Shown here: piece by piece, positions 42,045 to 50,865 of the stretch
Layout: each line of letters starts with the position of its first letter
How positions within the stretch are numbered: position 1 is the first letter of the stretch
NCBI RefSeq assembly: GCF_020618415.1
Contig: NZ_CP085345.1
Coordinates: forward strand, 2,108,001 to 2,172,000
Direction of reading: 5' to 3'
DNA length: 64,000 nucleotides
Origin: Cupriavidus sp. MP-37
Lineage (GTDB): Bacteria; Pseudomonadota; Gammaproteobacteria; Burkholderiales; Burkholderiaceae
The notes under the pieces: model-generated
What the model was told of the DNA's origin: nothing
Databases searched by the model: none
What the model saw: only the letters and a program-made list of their open reading frames with translations
Position numbers and translations under genes: made by a program

Positions 42045-43684
42045 GCGCGCCGGCCACCCACACCGGCGCTGACCCGATGGCGCCGCTCGACGTGCTTCGG
42101 CAATACCCGGCGCATGACTTCACGCTGACCGGCTTTCTGGCGGCCCGCGCGGCCGCGCATCCGGACAAGCCCGCCTTGCTGTTCGAAGGCGAGACCTGGA
42201 GCTATCGGCAGCTTGAGGCGCGCATCGTGCGCACCGCCGGCTGGCTGGCGCAAGCCATGCACGTGCGCCCCGGCGACCGCGTCGGCGTGCTGTCCACCAA
42301 TCATCCGTCCACGGTCGTGCTGATGTTCGCGCTGGCGCGCATCGGCGCCACCATGGTTCCGGCCAATCCGGAATACCGGCTGGATGAAGCACTCTATGTC
42401 TTCCGGCACGCGCAGATATGCGGGCTGGTGTGCGCGCCGGCCACGCTGGAAACCGGTGCGGCCATCGCCAAAACGCTGGGCGGCAACGTATGGCTGCGTG
42501 CCAACGAGCCCGGCGACCACGGCGTACCGACGCTCGAGCAATCGATGCTGGCCGATGGCGCGCAACTTGCCGGCGAGTCCGCGGACAGCCGGGACACCGC
42601 GCTGATCATCTACACCTCCGGCACCACCGGCTTTCCCAAAGGCGCGATGCATAGTCATCGCGGCTATGTGCTGACGGCCGAGGCCTTCGTGGGCCGGCTG
42701 CACTTGCAGCCCGACGAGCGTGTGATGTGCGTGATGCCGCTGTTTCACATCAACGCGCTGATGTACTCGGTCGGCGGCGCCCTGGCCTGCGGCGGCTGCC
42801 TGGTGCTGCTGCGCAGGTTCTCGGCGTCGTCGTTCTGGCGTTTCGCGGCCGAGACCGCTGCGACGGAAGTCAATCTGGTGGCTGCGGCCGGCAGCATCCT
42901 GGCCAGGCGTCCGCGCGAGGAGTTCGTGCCGGGCCATCGCATCACCAAGATGTTCATTGCGCCGCAGACGCAGGAGATGGTGCGCGTGATGAAGCAGGAG
43001 TTTCACGTGCCGCGCCTGATCGAATGCTATGGCATGACGGAGATTCCGGGCGTGATCGCCAACCCGTTCAACGGTCCGCACAAGCTCGGCACGATGGGGC
43101 TGATCTCGCCGCACCCGGACCCCGAAGTGCCGGTGCCGCAGGCCCGCATCGTCGATGACGAAGGCAATGACGTGGCGCCGGGCGGCGAGGGAGAACTGCT
43201 GATCCGCACGCCTACGCTGATGCAAGGCTATTACCGCGATGCCGAGCAGACGGCGGCCGCGTTCCGCGACGGCTGGTTCGCCACCGGCGATCTGGTGCGG
43301 CAGGACGATGACGGCTACTACGTCTTTGTTGCGCGCAAGAAGGATGTGATCCGGCGCAAGGGCGAAAACGTCTCCGGCGCCGAGCTCGATCGCATCTTCG
43401 GCGAGCACCCGGCCGTCGAGGAGGCCGCAGCCATCGGCGTGCCGGCAGAGCTGGGCGAGGAAGAAATCCTGCTGGCGGTGCAGTTCCGCTCCGGCCAGTC
43501 GGCCGGTGCTGCCGAACTGCTTGCCTGGGCACGCGGCCGCGTGGCCGCGCACAAGCTGCCGCGCTATATCGTCACCGTGGATGCCATCCCGCACACACCC
43601 ACCCACAAGCCCGCCAAGCACAAGCTGAAGGCGGACCAGACACTGCTGGCGCGCGCGGTCGACCTGTCCGCCGCCGGCCAATGA
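42041..43684 (+). CDS. AMP-forming acyl-CoA ligase (CaiC-like)
   Basis: 547 residues, with ATGA overlap to the lyase gene. Adenylation-domain motifs in order: LIIYTSGTTGFPKGAMHSHR (P-loop, about residue 188), MLW-type ECYGMTEIPGVI, DGWFATGDLVRQDDDGYY, KKDVIRRKGENVSGAELDRI, and a C-terminal Lys in PAKHKLKADQT. The enzyme activates a carboxylic acid to its CoA thioester in the cytoplasm. The sequence is nearest to crotonobetaine/carnitine-CoA ligases, and a CaiB-type CoA-transferase is encoded 4.5 kb downstream, but no carnitine dehydrogenase or racemase is present. An aromatic-derived or polycarboxylic acid is the likelier substrate. Confidence 0.92.
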   Translation: MSAPATHTGADPMAPLDVLRQYPAHDFTLTGFLAARAAAHPDKPALLFEGETWSYRQLEARIVRTAGWLAQAMHVRPGDRVGVLSTNHPSTVVLMFALARIGATMVPANPEYRLDEALYVFRHAQICGLVCAPATLETGAAIAKTLGGNVWLRANEPGDHGVPTLEQSMLADGAQLAGESADSRDTALIIYTSGTTGFPKGAMHSHRGYVLTAEAFVGRLHLQPDERVMCVMPLFHINALMYSVGGALACGGCLVLLRRFSASSFWRFAAETAATEVNLVAAAGSILARRPREEFVPGHRITKMFIAPQTQEMVRVMKQEFHVPRLIECYGMTEIPGVIANPFNGPHKLGTMGLISPHPDPEVPVPQARIVDDEGNDVAPGGEGELLIRTPTLMQGYYRDAEQTAAAFRDGWFATGDLVRQDDDGYYVFVARKKDVIRRKGENVSGAELDRIFGEHPAVEEAAAIGVPAELGEEEILLAVQFRSGQSAGAAELLAWARGRVAAHKLPRYIVTVDAIPHTPTHKPAKHKLKADQTLLARAVDLSAAGQ

Positions 43685-43705
43685 ACCAGAACAACGGAGA
43701 CAACC

Positions 43706-44545
43706 ATGAGCACTCAGGACAACTACACCCTTCAGCGCGCGCTGGCCGCCATGTGCGCCGGGGCGCCCGGTTCGGATGAAAAGCTGCAGGCGCAGTTCGG
43801 CGTGGCACTGCGGCATTTCCACGCCATGCTGGACGAGCTCCGGCTGACCGATGACCAGCTCTATGGCATTGCCGCCTGGCTGGGCAGGGTCGCCGCGCAG
43901 GATGAGCTGATCATGCTGTGCGACATGATGGGGCTGACCATGCGCGCGCTGGACCTGGCGCGTACCGACGAGCAGGCCACGCCGCAGAACGTGACCGGCC
44001 CGTTCCCCAAGGACCAGGTGCCCGAAGGCAGCAACCCCTGCCACCTGGCGACGGACGAGGAACCCGGGCAGCGGCTGGAAGTGCGCGGGCGCGTGCGGGA
44101 CGCGCGCACCGGCCAGCCGGTGCCGGGCGCGACGCTGATCGTGTGGCAGCCCAACCAGTTCGGCCGTTACGAGAACGAAGACGACTCCCAGTCCGAAGAC
44201 AACCTGCGCGGCAAGCTGCGCTGCGATGCCGAAGGTGGTTTCCAGATCTTCACCGTGCGTCCGGGCGGCTACATCATCGGGCGCGAGGATACCGAGGTCG
44301 GCGTGCTGATGAAGCGCCTGGGCCGCAACCGCCAGCGCGCGCCGCATATCCACTACCGCGTGATGCAGCCGGGATACCGCACGCTGACCTGCCAGCTCTA
44401 CTTCAAGGGCGATCCCGCCAATCCGGTCGACTGCATTTTCTCGACCATCGATGACCATATCGTCGAGGCCATGCCCCATCCGGAGCGCGACGGGCACCAG
44501 TTGGTGACGCTGGACGTGGTGATTGAGCCTGAAGCGGCAGCCTGA
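43706..44545 (+). CDS. Intradiol ring-cleavage dioxygenase (catechol/hydroxyquinol 1,2-dioxygenase family)
   Basis: 279 residues. An N-terminal helical dimerisation domain (about 20-90, LAAMCAGAPGSDEKLQAQFG) precedes the beta-sandwich catalytic domain. The four non-haem Fe(III) ligands can be placed: Tyr155 (FGRYENED), Tyr189 (RPGGYIIGRED), and His214 and His216 (RAPHIHYRV). The conserved start VTGPFPKDQVPEGSNP and GQPVPGATLIVWQPNQFG are also present. It should open an ortho-dihydroxylated ring between the hydroxyls, giving a muconate or maleylacetate type product. The insert NEDDSQSEDNLRG differs from classical catechol enzymes, so the substrate may be unusual. Third gene of the lyase-ligase-dioxygenase operon; an IclR gene converges 14 bp on. 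Confidence 0.9.
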   Translation: MSTQDNYTLQRALAAMCAGAPGSDEKLQAQFGVALRHFHAMLDELRLTDDQLYGIAAWLGRVAAQDELIMLCDMMGLTMRALDLARTDEQATPQNVTGPFPKDQVPEGSNPCHLATDEEPGQRLEVRGRVRDARTGQPVPGATLIVWQPNQFGRYENEDDSQSEDNLRGKLRCDAEGGFQIFTVRPGGYIIGREDTEVGVLMKRLGRNRQRAPHIHYRVMQPGYRTLTCQLYFKGDPANPVDCIFSTIDDHIVEAMPHPERDGHQLVTLDVVIEPEAAA

Positions 44546-44559
44546 ACGATGTGCGCGGC

Positions 44560-45426
44560 TCAGTAGGCCGCCGTGATGGAGTGTGCCAGCGCGGGCGCGC
44601 GCCGGATCGCGTCCTCGATGGCCGCCGCCGCTTCGCGCAGCGCCGGCAGACGCGTGGCAACCAGCTCCTCGGGGCTGGCGCGCTCGGTCTCGGTGGAGCA
44701 GTTGATGGCGGCGATCACGCGCCGCTGGGGATCGCGCACGGGCACGGCGATCGACAGCACGCCGAGTTCGAGCTGGCCGTTCTGGATTGCATAGCCCTGT
44801 TCGAGCGTGCGTGCCAGCGCGGCGCGCAGCGAATCCGCGTCGCTGAGCGTCATCGGCGTGAATTTCTGGAACGGCGCGCGGTCCAGGACCTTTTTCTGCT
44901 GCGGCTTGGTCGCATGCGCCAGCAAGGCCAGGCCGAGCGAGGTGCAATGGACCGGCAGCCGGTAGCCGACCGAGGCGCGGAACGCGATGCGGCGCTGGCT
45001 GGGCACATGCGCCAGGTAGACCACGCTGTCGCCGTCGAGGACGGCGAACGAGACTGAATCGCGGAAGCGCTCGGCCACTTCCTGCAGGAAGGGCTGGACG
45101 ATGTCGCGCAGGTTCATCGAACTGAGGAAGGCGGCGCCCAGCGACAGCACCTTGGGCAGCAGCACGAAGCGCCGCCCGTTGGCGCCGATGTAGCCCAGCG
45201 CCTGCAGCGTCAGCAGCGCGCGGCGCGCGCTGGCGGGCGTCATGCCGGTGGCCTGGGCCACCTCGCTCAGCGTCATTTCAGGCATGGCGTCGGTAAATGC
45301 CTGGATCACCGCCAGCCCGCGCGCCAGCGCCGCGACGTAATCGCGGTGGCCTTCTTCGAGCTTGGGCGGGGCGTCCTGGCCGGCGGGGGCGGTGGCAGGG
45401 TCGGGCGAATCAGCGGCAGAGGTCAT
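44560..45426 (-). CDS. IclR family transcriptional regulator (PcaR/PobR-like)
   Basis: 288 residues. N-terminal winged helix-turn-helix YVAALARGLAVIQAFTDAMP, LSEVAQATGMTPASARRALL, TLQALGYIGANGRRFVLLP, followed by the GAF-like IclR effector domain (DGDSVVYLAHVPSQRRIAF, YRLPVHCTSLGLALLA, ELGVLSIAVPVRDPQRRVIA). It closely follows the pattern of PcaR, PobR and PcaU regulators of aromatic catabolism, which bind aromatic acids or pathway intermediates. It converges with the dioxygenase operon and is divergent from a LysR gene (77 bp apart). It likely controls one or both halves of the catabolic island. Confidence 0.93.
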   Translation of the reverse strand: MTSAADSPDPATAPAGQDAPPKLEEGHRDYVAALARGLAVIQAFTDAMPEMTLSEVAQATGMTPASARRALLTLQALGYIGANGRRFVLLPKVLSLGAAFLSSMNLRDIVQPFLQEVAERFRDSVSFAVLDGDSVVYLAHVPSQRRIAFRASVGYRLPVHCTSLGLALLAHATKPQQKKVLDRAPFQKFTPMTLSDADSLRAALARTLEQGYAIQNGQLELGVLSIAVPVRDPQRRVIAAINCSTETERASPEELVATRLPALREAAAAIEDAIRRAPALAHSITAAY

Positions 45427-45503
45427 GCGTGCATTTTAGCCGCAACGGCCGGGCCGGAACAAAGGGGACGGCGGCAAGGCCGGCGTCCGGGAGACAGATC
45501 CAC

Positions 45504-46391
45504 ATGAGACTCGATCCTACCTCGTTGCGCCTCTTTGTCTGCGTGACCGAAGAGGGCTCCATCGCCGCCACGGCGGAGCGTACGCACCTGGCCGCGGCCG
45601 CGGTCAGCAAGCGCATCAGCGAGCTGGAGCAAGGGCTGGGCACGCCCCTGCTCCGGCGCAGCAACAAGGGCGTGGAGCCGACCACGGCGGGACTCGAGCT
45701 GGTCCATCTTGCGCGCGGCGTGCTGAACGACCTCGACGACATCGTCGTTCGCATGCGCGATTACGGCGGCGGCCTGCGCGGGCAGGTCAGGGTGTTCGCC
45801 AACATCTCCGCCATCACGCAGTTCCTGCCGGCGCAGCTCAAGTCGTTCCTGGCGGACTACCCGCGTGTCGACGTGCATCTCGATGAGCGGATTTCCACCG
45901 CCATCGTGCGTGCCGTGGCCGAGAACGCCGCCGACATAGGCATCTTCACGGCGGGCGCCTTCGGCGCCGAACTGGAGACCTTTCCTTACCGGTGCGACGA
46001 GCTGGTGGTGGTCGTGCCCCGCGGGCATCCGCTGGCGGCGCAGCAGGGCGTGACGATCCGCGAAATGCTGGACCATGACCTGATCAGCCTGCATGCCGGC
46101 AGCCAGATCCATCTGCAGCTGGTGAGGGCGGCCAGCGAGGCGGGCCGCGCGTTCAAGCCGCGCATCCATGTGCCGGGCTACGACGCGCTGTGCCTGATGG
46201 TGCAGGCGGGGCTGGGGCTGGGGATCCTGCCGCGGTCCAGCGCGGCGCCTTACCAGGACACGCTCGGCATCCGTGCCGTCCGCCTGGACGAGCCCTGGGC
46301 CGCGCGCCAGCTGGTGATCGGCGTGCGCGCCTACGACAGCCTGTCGGCCGTGGCACGGCTGCTGGTCGACCGCTTGCGCGAGGCGGCATAG
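45504..46391 (+). CDS. LysR family transcriptional regulator
   Basis: 295 residues from ATG 45504; the upstream open frame overlaps the divergent IclR gene and is not used. N-terminus MRLDPTSLRLFVCVTEEGSI, AATAERTHLAAAAVSKRISE, LEQGLGTPLLRRSNKGVEPT, a normal LysR helix-turn-helix, then the effector-binding domain from about residue 90 (VRVFANISAITQFLPAQLKS). It is followed by a perfect 11-bp hairpin and then the CoA-transferase operon on the same strand, so it is the best local candidate to activate that operon. Confidence 0.93.
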   Translation: MRLDPTSLRLFVCVTEEGSIAATAERTHLAAAAVSKRISELEQGLGTPLLRRSNKGVEPTTAGLELVHLARGVLNDLDDIVVRMRDYGGGLRGQVRVFANISAITQFLPAQLKSFLADYPRVDVHLDERISTAIVRAVAENAADIGIFTAGAFGAELETFPYRCDELVVVVPRGHPLAAQQGVTIREMLDHDLISLHAGSQIHLQLVRAASEAGRAFKPRIHVPGYDALCLMVQAGLGLGILPRSSAAPYQDTLGIRAVRLDEPWAARQLVIGVRAYDSLSAVARLLVDRLREAA

Positions 46392-46402
46392 CGCAGGCAT
46401 TG

Positions 46403-46427
46403 CCGCCATCGCGTCACGCGATGGCGG
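46403..46427 (+). terminator. Perfect 11-bp stem hairpin after LysR gene
   Basis: Arms CCGCCATCGCG and CGCGATGGCGG around TCA, 11 bp after the LysR stop. No T tract. It separates the regulator from the CoA-transferase operon. Confidence 0.5.
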
Positions 46428-46514
46428 GCTCGCCAATGACTGCTTTACCGGCCGCGCCAGTTCTTCCAATCTTGCATGGCAGTCACCGTATCTGGACAGG
46501 AGCAGCAAACCGTC

Positions 46515-47726
46515 ATGGTCAACGAAGCGAACAAGGAAAAGATGCCGCTGCAGGGCGTGCGCGTGGTGGAGCTGGGATCGCTGATCGCCGGCCCGTATGC
46601 CGGCGGCCTGCTGGCGCAGTTCGGCGCCGAGGTGGTGAAGATCGAGTCGCCCGGCGAAGGCGATCCGTTGCGCAAATGGCGCAAGCTGTATGAGGGCACC
46701 TCGCTGTGGTGGTACAGCCAGAGCCGCAACAAGAAGTCCATGACGCTGGACCTGCGCAGCTCGCAAGGGCAGGAGATCGTGCGCAAGCTGGTGGCCGACG
46801 CCGACATCGTGATCGAGAACTTCCGCCCCGGCACGCTCGAGAAATGGGGCCTCGGCTGGGAGGACCTGCGCCAGGTGAATCCGGCGCTGATCATGGTGCG
46901 CATCTCCGGGTACGGCCAGACCGGTCCGTACAAGGACCGTCCCGGCTTTGCCGCAATCGCCGAATCGATGGGCGGGCTGCGCTACGTCAGCGGCTATCCC
47001 GACCGGCCGCCGGTGCGCTCCGGCGTCAGCATCGGCGACACGCTGGCCTCGCTGTACGGCGTGATCGGCGCGCTGCTGGCGATGCATCACCTGCGCAACA
47101 ACAACGGCGAAGGGCAATATGTGGACGTGGCGCTGTACGAATCGGTGTTTGCGGTGATGGAAAGCCTGGTGCCCGAGTTCACCAAGTTCGGCCATGTGCG
47201 GGAGCGCTCCGGCGCCAGCTTGCCGGGCATCTCGCCGTCCAACACCTATCCCTGCAAGGACGGGCAGTATGTGATCATCGCCGGCAACGGCGATGCGATC
47301 TTCCGGCGCTTCATGACAGCGATCGGGCGCGATGACCTGGGCCAGGATCCGCGGCTGGCGCACAACGACGGGCGAGTGCAGCACAACGCCATGCTTGATG
47401 ACGCCATCGCTGCGTGGACCACCGCGCACGAACTCGACACCGTGCTGGCGACGCTGGAAGCCGCAGCGGTGCCGTGTGGGCGCATCTACACCGCCGAGGA
47501 TATCTGCGGCGATCGCCACTATCGCGCACGCGACATGATCGAGTCGCACCAGCTGCCGGACGGCTCGCCGCTGGCGCTGTCCGGCATCGTGCCCAGGCTC
47601 AGCGCAACGCCTGGACGCACCAACTGGATCGGCCCGGCACTGGGCGAGCACACCGAAGAAATCCTGGCGGGCATCGGCATTGCCGGCGCCGAATTCCGCG
47701 CGCTGCGCGAGGCCGGCGTGGTTTGA
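46515..47726 (+). CDS. CaiB/BaiF family CoA-transferase (class III)
   Basis: 403 residues from ATG 46515, which has CAGGAGCAG upstream; an ATG at 46476 opens the same frame without a ribosome site. Family III motifs: GVRVVELGSLIAGPYAGGLL, GAEVVKIESPGEGDPLRKW, SRNKKSMTLDLRSSQGQEIV, RPGTLEKWGLGW, and VSIGDTLASLYGVIGALLAM holding the catalytic Asp. It moves CoA between carboxylic acids. It is the first gene of the long operon with HMG-CoA-lyase-like, LeuC/LeuD-like and transport genes, so it probably activates the hydrated intermediate before cleavage. Confidence 0.93.
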   Translation: MVNEANKEKMPLQGVRVVELGSLIAGPYAGGLLAQFGAEVVKIESPGEGDPLRKWRKLYEGTSLWWYSQSRNKKSMTLDLRSSQGQEIVRKLVADADIVIENFRPGTLEKWGLGWEDLRQVNPALIMVRISGYGQTGPYKDRPGFAAIAESMGGLRYVSGYPDRPPVRSGVSIGDTLASLYGVIGALLAMHHLRNNNGEGQYVDVALYESVFAVMESLVPEFTKFGHVRERSGASLPGISPSNTYPCKDGQYVIIAGNGDAIFRRFMTAIGRDDLGQDPRLAHNDGRVQHNAMLDDAIAAWTTAHELDTVLATLEAAAVPCGRIYTAEDICGDRHYRARDMIESHQLPDGSPLALSGIVPRLSATPGRTNWIGPALGEHTEEILAGIGIAGAEFRALREAGVV

Positions 47727-47767
47727 GCCCGCAGCGCCATACCCAAGGCAAGCAAGAGGAAACAATC

Positions 47768-48712
47768 ATGTGGCTTCCCCAGGCCCCGCGGCGCGTCCGC
47801 ATCAATGAAGTGTCCGTGCGCGATGGCTTCCAGATCGAGCCGGAATTCGTCCCCACCGAACAGAAGATCGCGCTGATCGACCGGCTGTCGGAAACCGGGC
47901 TCGCGCGGATCGAGATCACCTCGTTCGTCTCGCCCAGGGCCATTCCAAACCTGCGCGATGCCGAGGCGGTGGCCAAGCGCATCCGGCGCCATCCGGAGGT
48001 GGTCTATACCGCGCTGGTACCGAACGCGCGCGGCTGCGAACGCGCGCTCGAGTGCGGCCTGGACGAGATCAACCTCGTCATGTCGGCCAGCGAGACGCAC
48101 AACCTGGCCAATATGCGCATGACCTGCGAACAGTCGCTGGCGCAATTCCGCGACGTGATGCAGCTGGCGCGCAGCGGCGGCCTCGCCGTCAGCGGCTGCG
48201 TGGCCACCGCATTCGGCTGCCCGTTCGAGGGCGCGGTGGCGCCCGAGCGCGTGCAGTGGGCGGCGGGCCGTTACCTGGAGCTGGGCATGGACAGCATCAC
48301 GCTGGCCGATACCACCGGCATGGCAGATCCGCGGCAGGTGAGCGAGCTGGTCGAGGCGTTCCGCGGCTGGTTCCCGGGCGTACCGCTGACCCTGCATTTC
48401 CACAATACGCGCGGCATGGGGCTGGCCAACGTGCTGGCCGGGCTGGCCGCGGGCGTGGACAGTTTCGATGCCTCGCTGGGCGGGCTGGGCGGCTGCCCGT
48501 TCGCACCGGGCGCCACCGGCAACATCTGCACCGAAGACCTGGTGCACATGCTCGAGTCGGCCGGCATCGACACCGGCGTCGACCTGGACCGGCTGCTGGG
48601 CGCGGCGCGCGACCTGCCGGCGCTGGTCGGACACGATATTTCCGGGCAGGTGGTGAAGGCCGGCAAGCGCACCGAGCTGCATCCGGTGCCGGAGTGGGTG
48701 GGCGCGCGCTAG
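47768..48712 (+). CDS. Hydroxymethylglutaryl-CoA lyase-like protein
   Basis: 314 residues. HMGL-like TIM barrel: [20 protein letters not shown] (metal-binding Arg-Asp), [20 protein letters not shown], the metal His pair in [18 protein letters not shown], and the catalytic Cys in [15 protein letters not shown]. The family splits 3-hydroxy-3-methylglutaryl-CoA to acetyl-CoA and acetoacetate, or related 3-hydroxyacyl-CoAs such as citramalyl-type substrates. It follows the CoA-transferase by 41 bp. As an isovalerate/leucine operon is absent, the substrate here is more likely a CoA ester produced by the local pathway. Confidence 0.92.
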   Translation: MWLPQAPRRVRINEVSVRDGFQIEPEFVPTEQKIALIDRLSETGLARIEITSFVSPRAIPNLRDAEAVAKRIRRHPEVVYTALVPNARGCERALECGLDEINLVMSASETHNLANMRMTCEQSLAQFRDVMQLARSGGLAVSGCVATAFGCPFEGAVAPERVQWAAGRYLELGMDSITLADTTGMADPRQVSELVEAFRGWFPGVPLTLHFHNTRGMGLANVLAGLAAGVDSFDASLGGLGGCPFAPGATGNICTEDLVHMLESAGIDTGVDLDRLLGAARDLPALVGHDISGQVVKAGKRTELHPVPEWVGAR

Positions 48713-48734
48713 CACAGACACAGGGAGACCCGAT

Positions 48735-50150
48735 ATGACCGAATCCAACCGTCCCGCCAGCCTGCTCGACAAGCTCTGGGCCAGCCACGTGATCCACCAG
48801 GAGGCCGACGGCCCGGCGCTGATCTATATCGACCGGCACCTGGTCAACGAGGTCACCAGCCCGCAAGCCTTCGAAGGCCTGCGCCTGAACGGGCGCAAGG
48901 TGTGGCGCGCGGCCTCGGTGCTGGCCACTGCCGACCATAACGTGCCCACCACCGCGCGCAGCCAGGGCATTGCCGATCCGGTGAGCCGCGAGCAGGTCGA
49001 AGCGCTGGACCGCAATTGCGAGGCCAATGGCATCGTCAATTTCGGCATGGACGATCCCCGCCAGGGCATCCTGCATGTGGTCGGACCGGAGCGCGGCGCG
49101 ACCTTGCCGGGCATGGCCATTGCCTGCGGCGATTCGCATACCTCCACGCATGGTGCGTTCGCAGCCTTCGCGTTCGGCATCGGCACATCGGAAGTCGAGC
49201 AGGTGCTGGCGGCGCAATGCCTGTGGATGAAGAAACCGAAGTCGATGCTGGTCCGCGTCGAGGGCGAACTCGGGAAGGGGGTGGCCGCCAAGGACATTGC
49301 GCTGGCGCTGATCGGTCGCATCGGCACTGCCGGCGCGACCGGCCATGTGATCGAGTTTGCCGGCAGCACCATTCGCGCGCTCAGCATGGAAGCGCGCATG
49401 ACCGTATGCAACATGGCCATCGAGGCCGGCGCCCGCACCGGCATGGTGGCGGTGGACGAGACCACGCTGGCGTACCTGAACGGCCGTCCGCAGGCGCCGC
49501 AAGGCCGTGTGTGGGACGCCGCGACCGAACTCTGGCGCACGCTGCGCAGCGATGCGGGCGCAACCTTCGACACGGTGGTGGAGCTGGACGCCGCCACCAT
49601 CCGCCCGCACGTCACCTGGGGCACCTCGCCGGAAATGGTGGTGCCCATCGGCGCGCGCATTCCCGATCCGCGTGACGAGCGCGACCCGGTGCGGCGCAAG
49701 AGCATTGAGCAGGCGCTGCGCTACATGGACCTGCTGCCCAACACGCCAATCGAGGCGGTGGCGCTGGACAAGGTCTTTATCGGTTCGTGCACCAACGCGC
49801 GCATCGAAGACCTGCGGGCCGCGGCAGAGGTGGTGCGCGGGCGGCATATCTCGCCGCGCATCAGGCAGGCGCTGGTGGTGCCCGGCTCGGGACTGGTGAA
49901 GTCGCAGGCCGAGGCCGAGGGGCTGGACCAGGTCTTCATTGCGGCCGGCTTTGAATGGCGCGAGCCGGGTTGCTCGATGTGCCTGGGCATGAACGACGAC
50001 CGGCTCGCCCCGGGCGAGCGCTGCGCCTCCACCTCCAACCGGAACTTCGAAGGCAGGCAGGGGCCCGGCGGACGCACCCACCTGGTGAGCCCGCAGATGG
50101 CGGCCGCCGCGGCCGTGGCCGGGCATTTTATCGATGTCCGCTCGCTGTAA
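48735..50150 (+). CDS. leuC: LeuC-like hydro-lyase large subunit (aconitase superfamily)
   Basis: 471 residues, the length of bacterial LeuC. The [4Fe-4S] cluster Cys residues are present in [20 protein letters not shown] and [16 protein letters not shown]. Other motifs: [61 protein letters not shown]. Isopropylmalate dehydratase interconverts 2- and 3-isopropylmalate, but relatives act on citraconate, dimethylmaleate or homocitrate. Here the gene sits inside a catabolic operon without leuA or leuB, so a pathway-specific (de)hydratase for a branched or unsaturated di- or tricarboxylate is more likely. The leuD-like partner starts 21 bp downstream. Confidence 0.9.
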   Translation: MTESNRPASLLDKLWASHVIHQEADGPALIYIDRHLVNEVTSPQAFEGLRLNGRKVWRAASVLATADHNVPTTARSQGIADPVSREQVEALDRNCEANGIVNFGMDDPRQGILHVVGPERGATLPGMAIACGDSHTSTHGAFAAFAFGIGTSEVEQVLAAQCLWMKKPKSMLVRVEGELGKGVAAKDIALALIGRIGTAGATGHVIEFAGSTIRALSMEARMTVCNMAIEAGARTGMVAVDETTLAYLNGRPQAPQGRVWDAATELWRTLRSDAGATFDTVVELDAATIRPHVTWGTSPEMVVPIGARIPDPRDERDPVRRKSIEQALRYMDLLPNTPIEAVALDKVFIGSCTNARIEDLRAAAEVVRGRHISPRIRQALVVPGSGLVKSQAEAEGLDQVFIAAGFEWREPGCSMCLGMNDDRLAPGERCASTSNRNFEGRQGPGGRTHLVSPQMAAAAAVAGHFIDVRSL

Positions 50151-50171
50151 CGCACCGGAGCAAACCGAATC

Positions 50172-50810
50172 ATGAAAGCCTTTACCACGCTGGACGGGCT
50201 GGTGGCGCCGCTGGACCGCGCCAATGTCGACACCGACGCGATCCTGCCCAAGCAGTTCCTGAAATCGATCCGGCGCAGCGGCTTCGGGCCCTACCTGTTC
50301 GATGAATGGCGCTACCTCGATCACGGCGAGCCCGGCCAGGACTGCAGCGCGCGGCCGCTGAACCCGGACTTCGTGCTGAACCAGCCGCGTTACCGCGGCG
50401 CCTCGATCCTGCTGGCGCGCGAGAACTTCGGCTGCGGCTCCTCGCGCGAGCATGCGCCATGGGCGCTGGAAGACTTCGGCCTGCGCGCGCTGATTGCGCC
50501 CAGCTTTGCCGACATCTTCTACAACAACTGCCTGAAGAACGGCCTGCTGCCGATCGTGGCGGCGCCGGAGGTGGTGGACCGCCTGTTCGACGAGGTCGCG
50601 GCAACGCCGGCCTACCGGCTGCACGTGGACCTGGCGGCGCAGCAGGTCGTGACGCCAGCAGGGGAGGTCATCCATTTCACGCTGGACCCGTTCAAGCAGC
50701 ACTGCCTGCTCAACGGGCTGGACGATATTGCCCTGGCGCTGCGCCATGCCGCACAGATACAGGAATACGAACAGGCGCGGCGGCAACGCGAACCCTGGTT
50801 GTTCAACTGA
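50172..50810 (+). CDS. leuD: LeuD-like hydro-lyase small subunit
   Basis: 212 residues. Swivel-domain hallmark motifs: [19 protein letters not shown], the substrate-binding loop [19 protein letters not shown], and FNNC-type [16 protein letters not shown]. It forms the heterodimer with the LeuC-like protein encoded just upstream, completing the active site. As for its partner, the genomic context argues for a catabolic hydratase/isomerase rather than leucine synthesis. It is followed by the Bug-type receptor gene after 55 bp. Confidence 0.9.
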   Translation: MKAFTTLDGLVAPLDRANVDTDAILPKQFLKSIRRSGFGPYLFDEWRYLDHGEPGQDCSARPLNPDFVLNQPRYRGASILLARENFGCGSSREHAPWALEDFGLRALIAPSFADIFYNNCLKNGLLPIVAAPEVVDRLFDEVAATPAYRLHVDLAAQQVVTPAGEVIHFTLDPFKQHCLLNGLDDIALALRHAAQIQEYEQARRQREPWLFN

Positions 50811-50865
50811 ACGGGAAACCGGCCAAACGAGCCGGAATGCCCTGAAAACGATGAATGGAGACACG

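Noticed and set aside
42041-47726. Reading the CaiC-like and CaiB-like genes as a carnitine pathway
   Set aside because: No carnitine racemase, dehydrogenase or crotonobetainyl-CoA reductase is nearby, and the context is aromatic/polycarboxylate catabolism.
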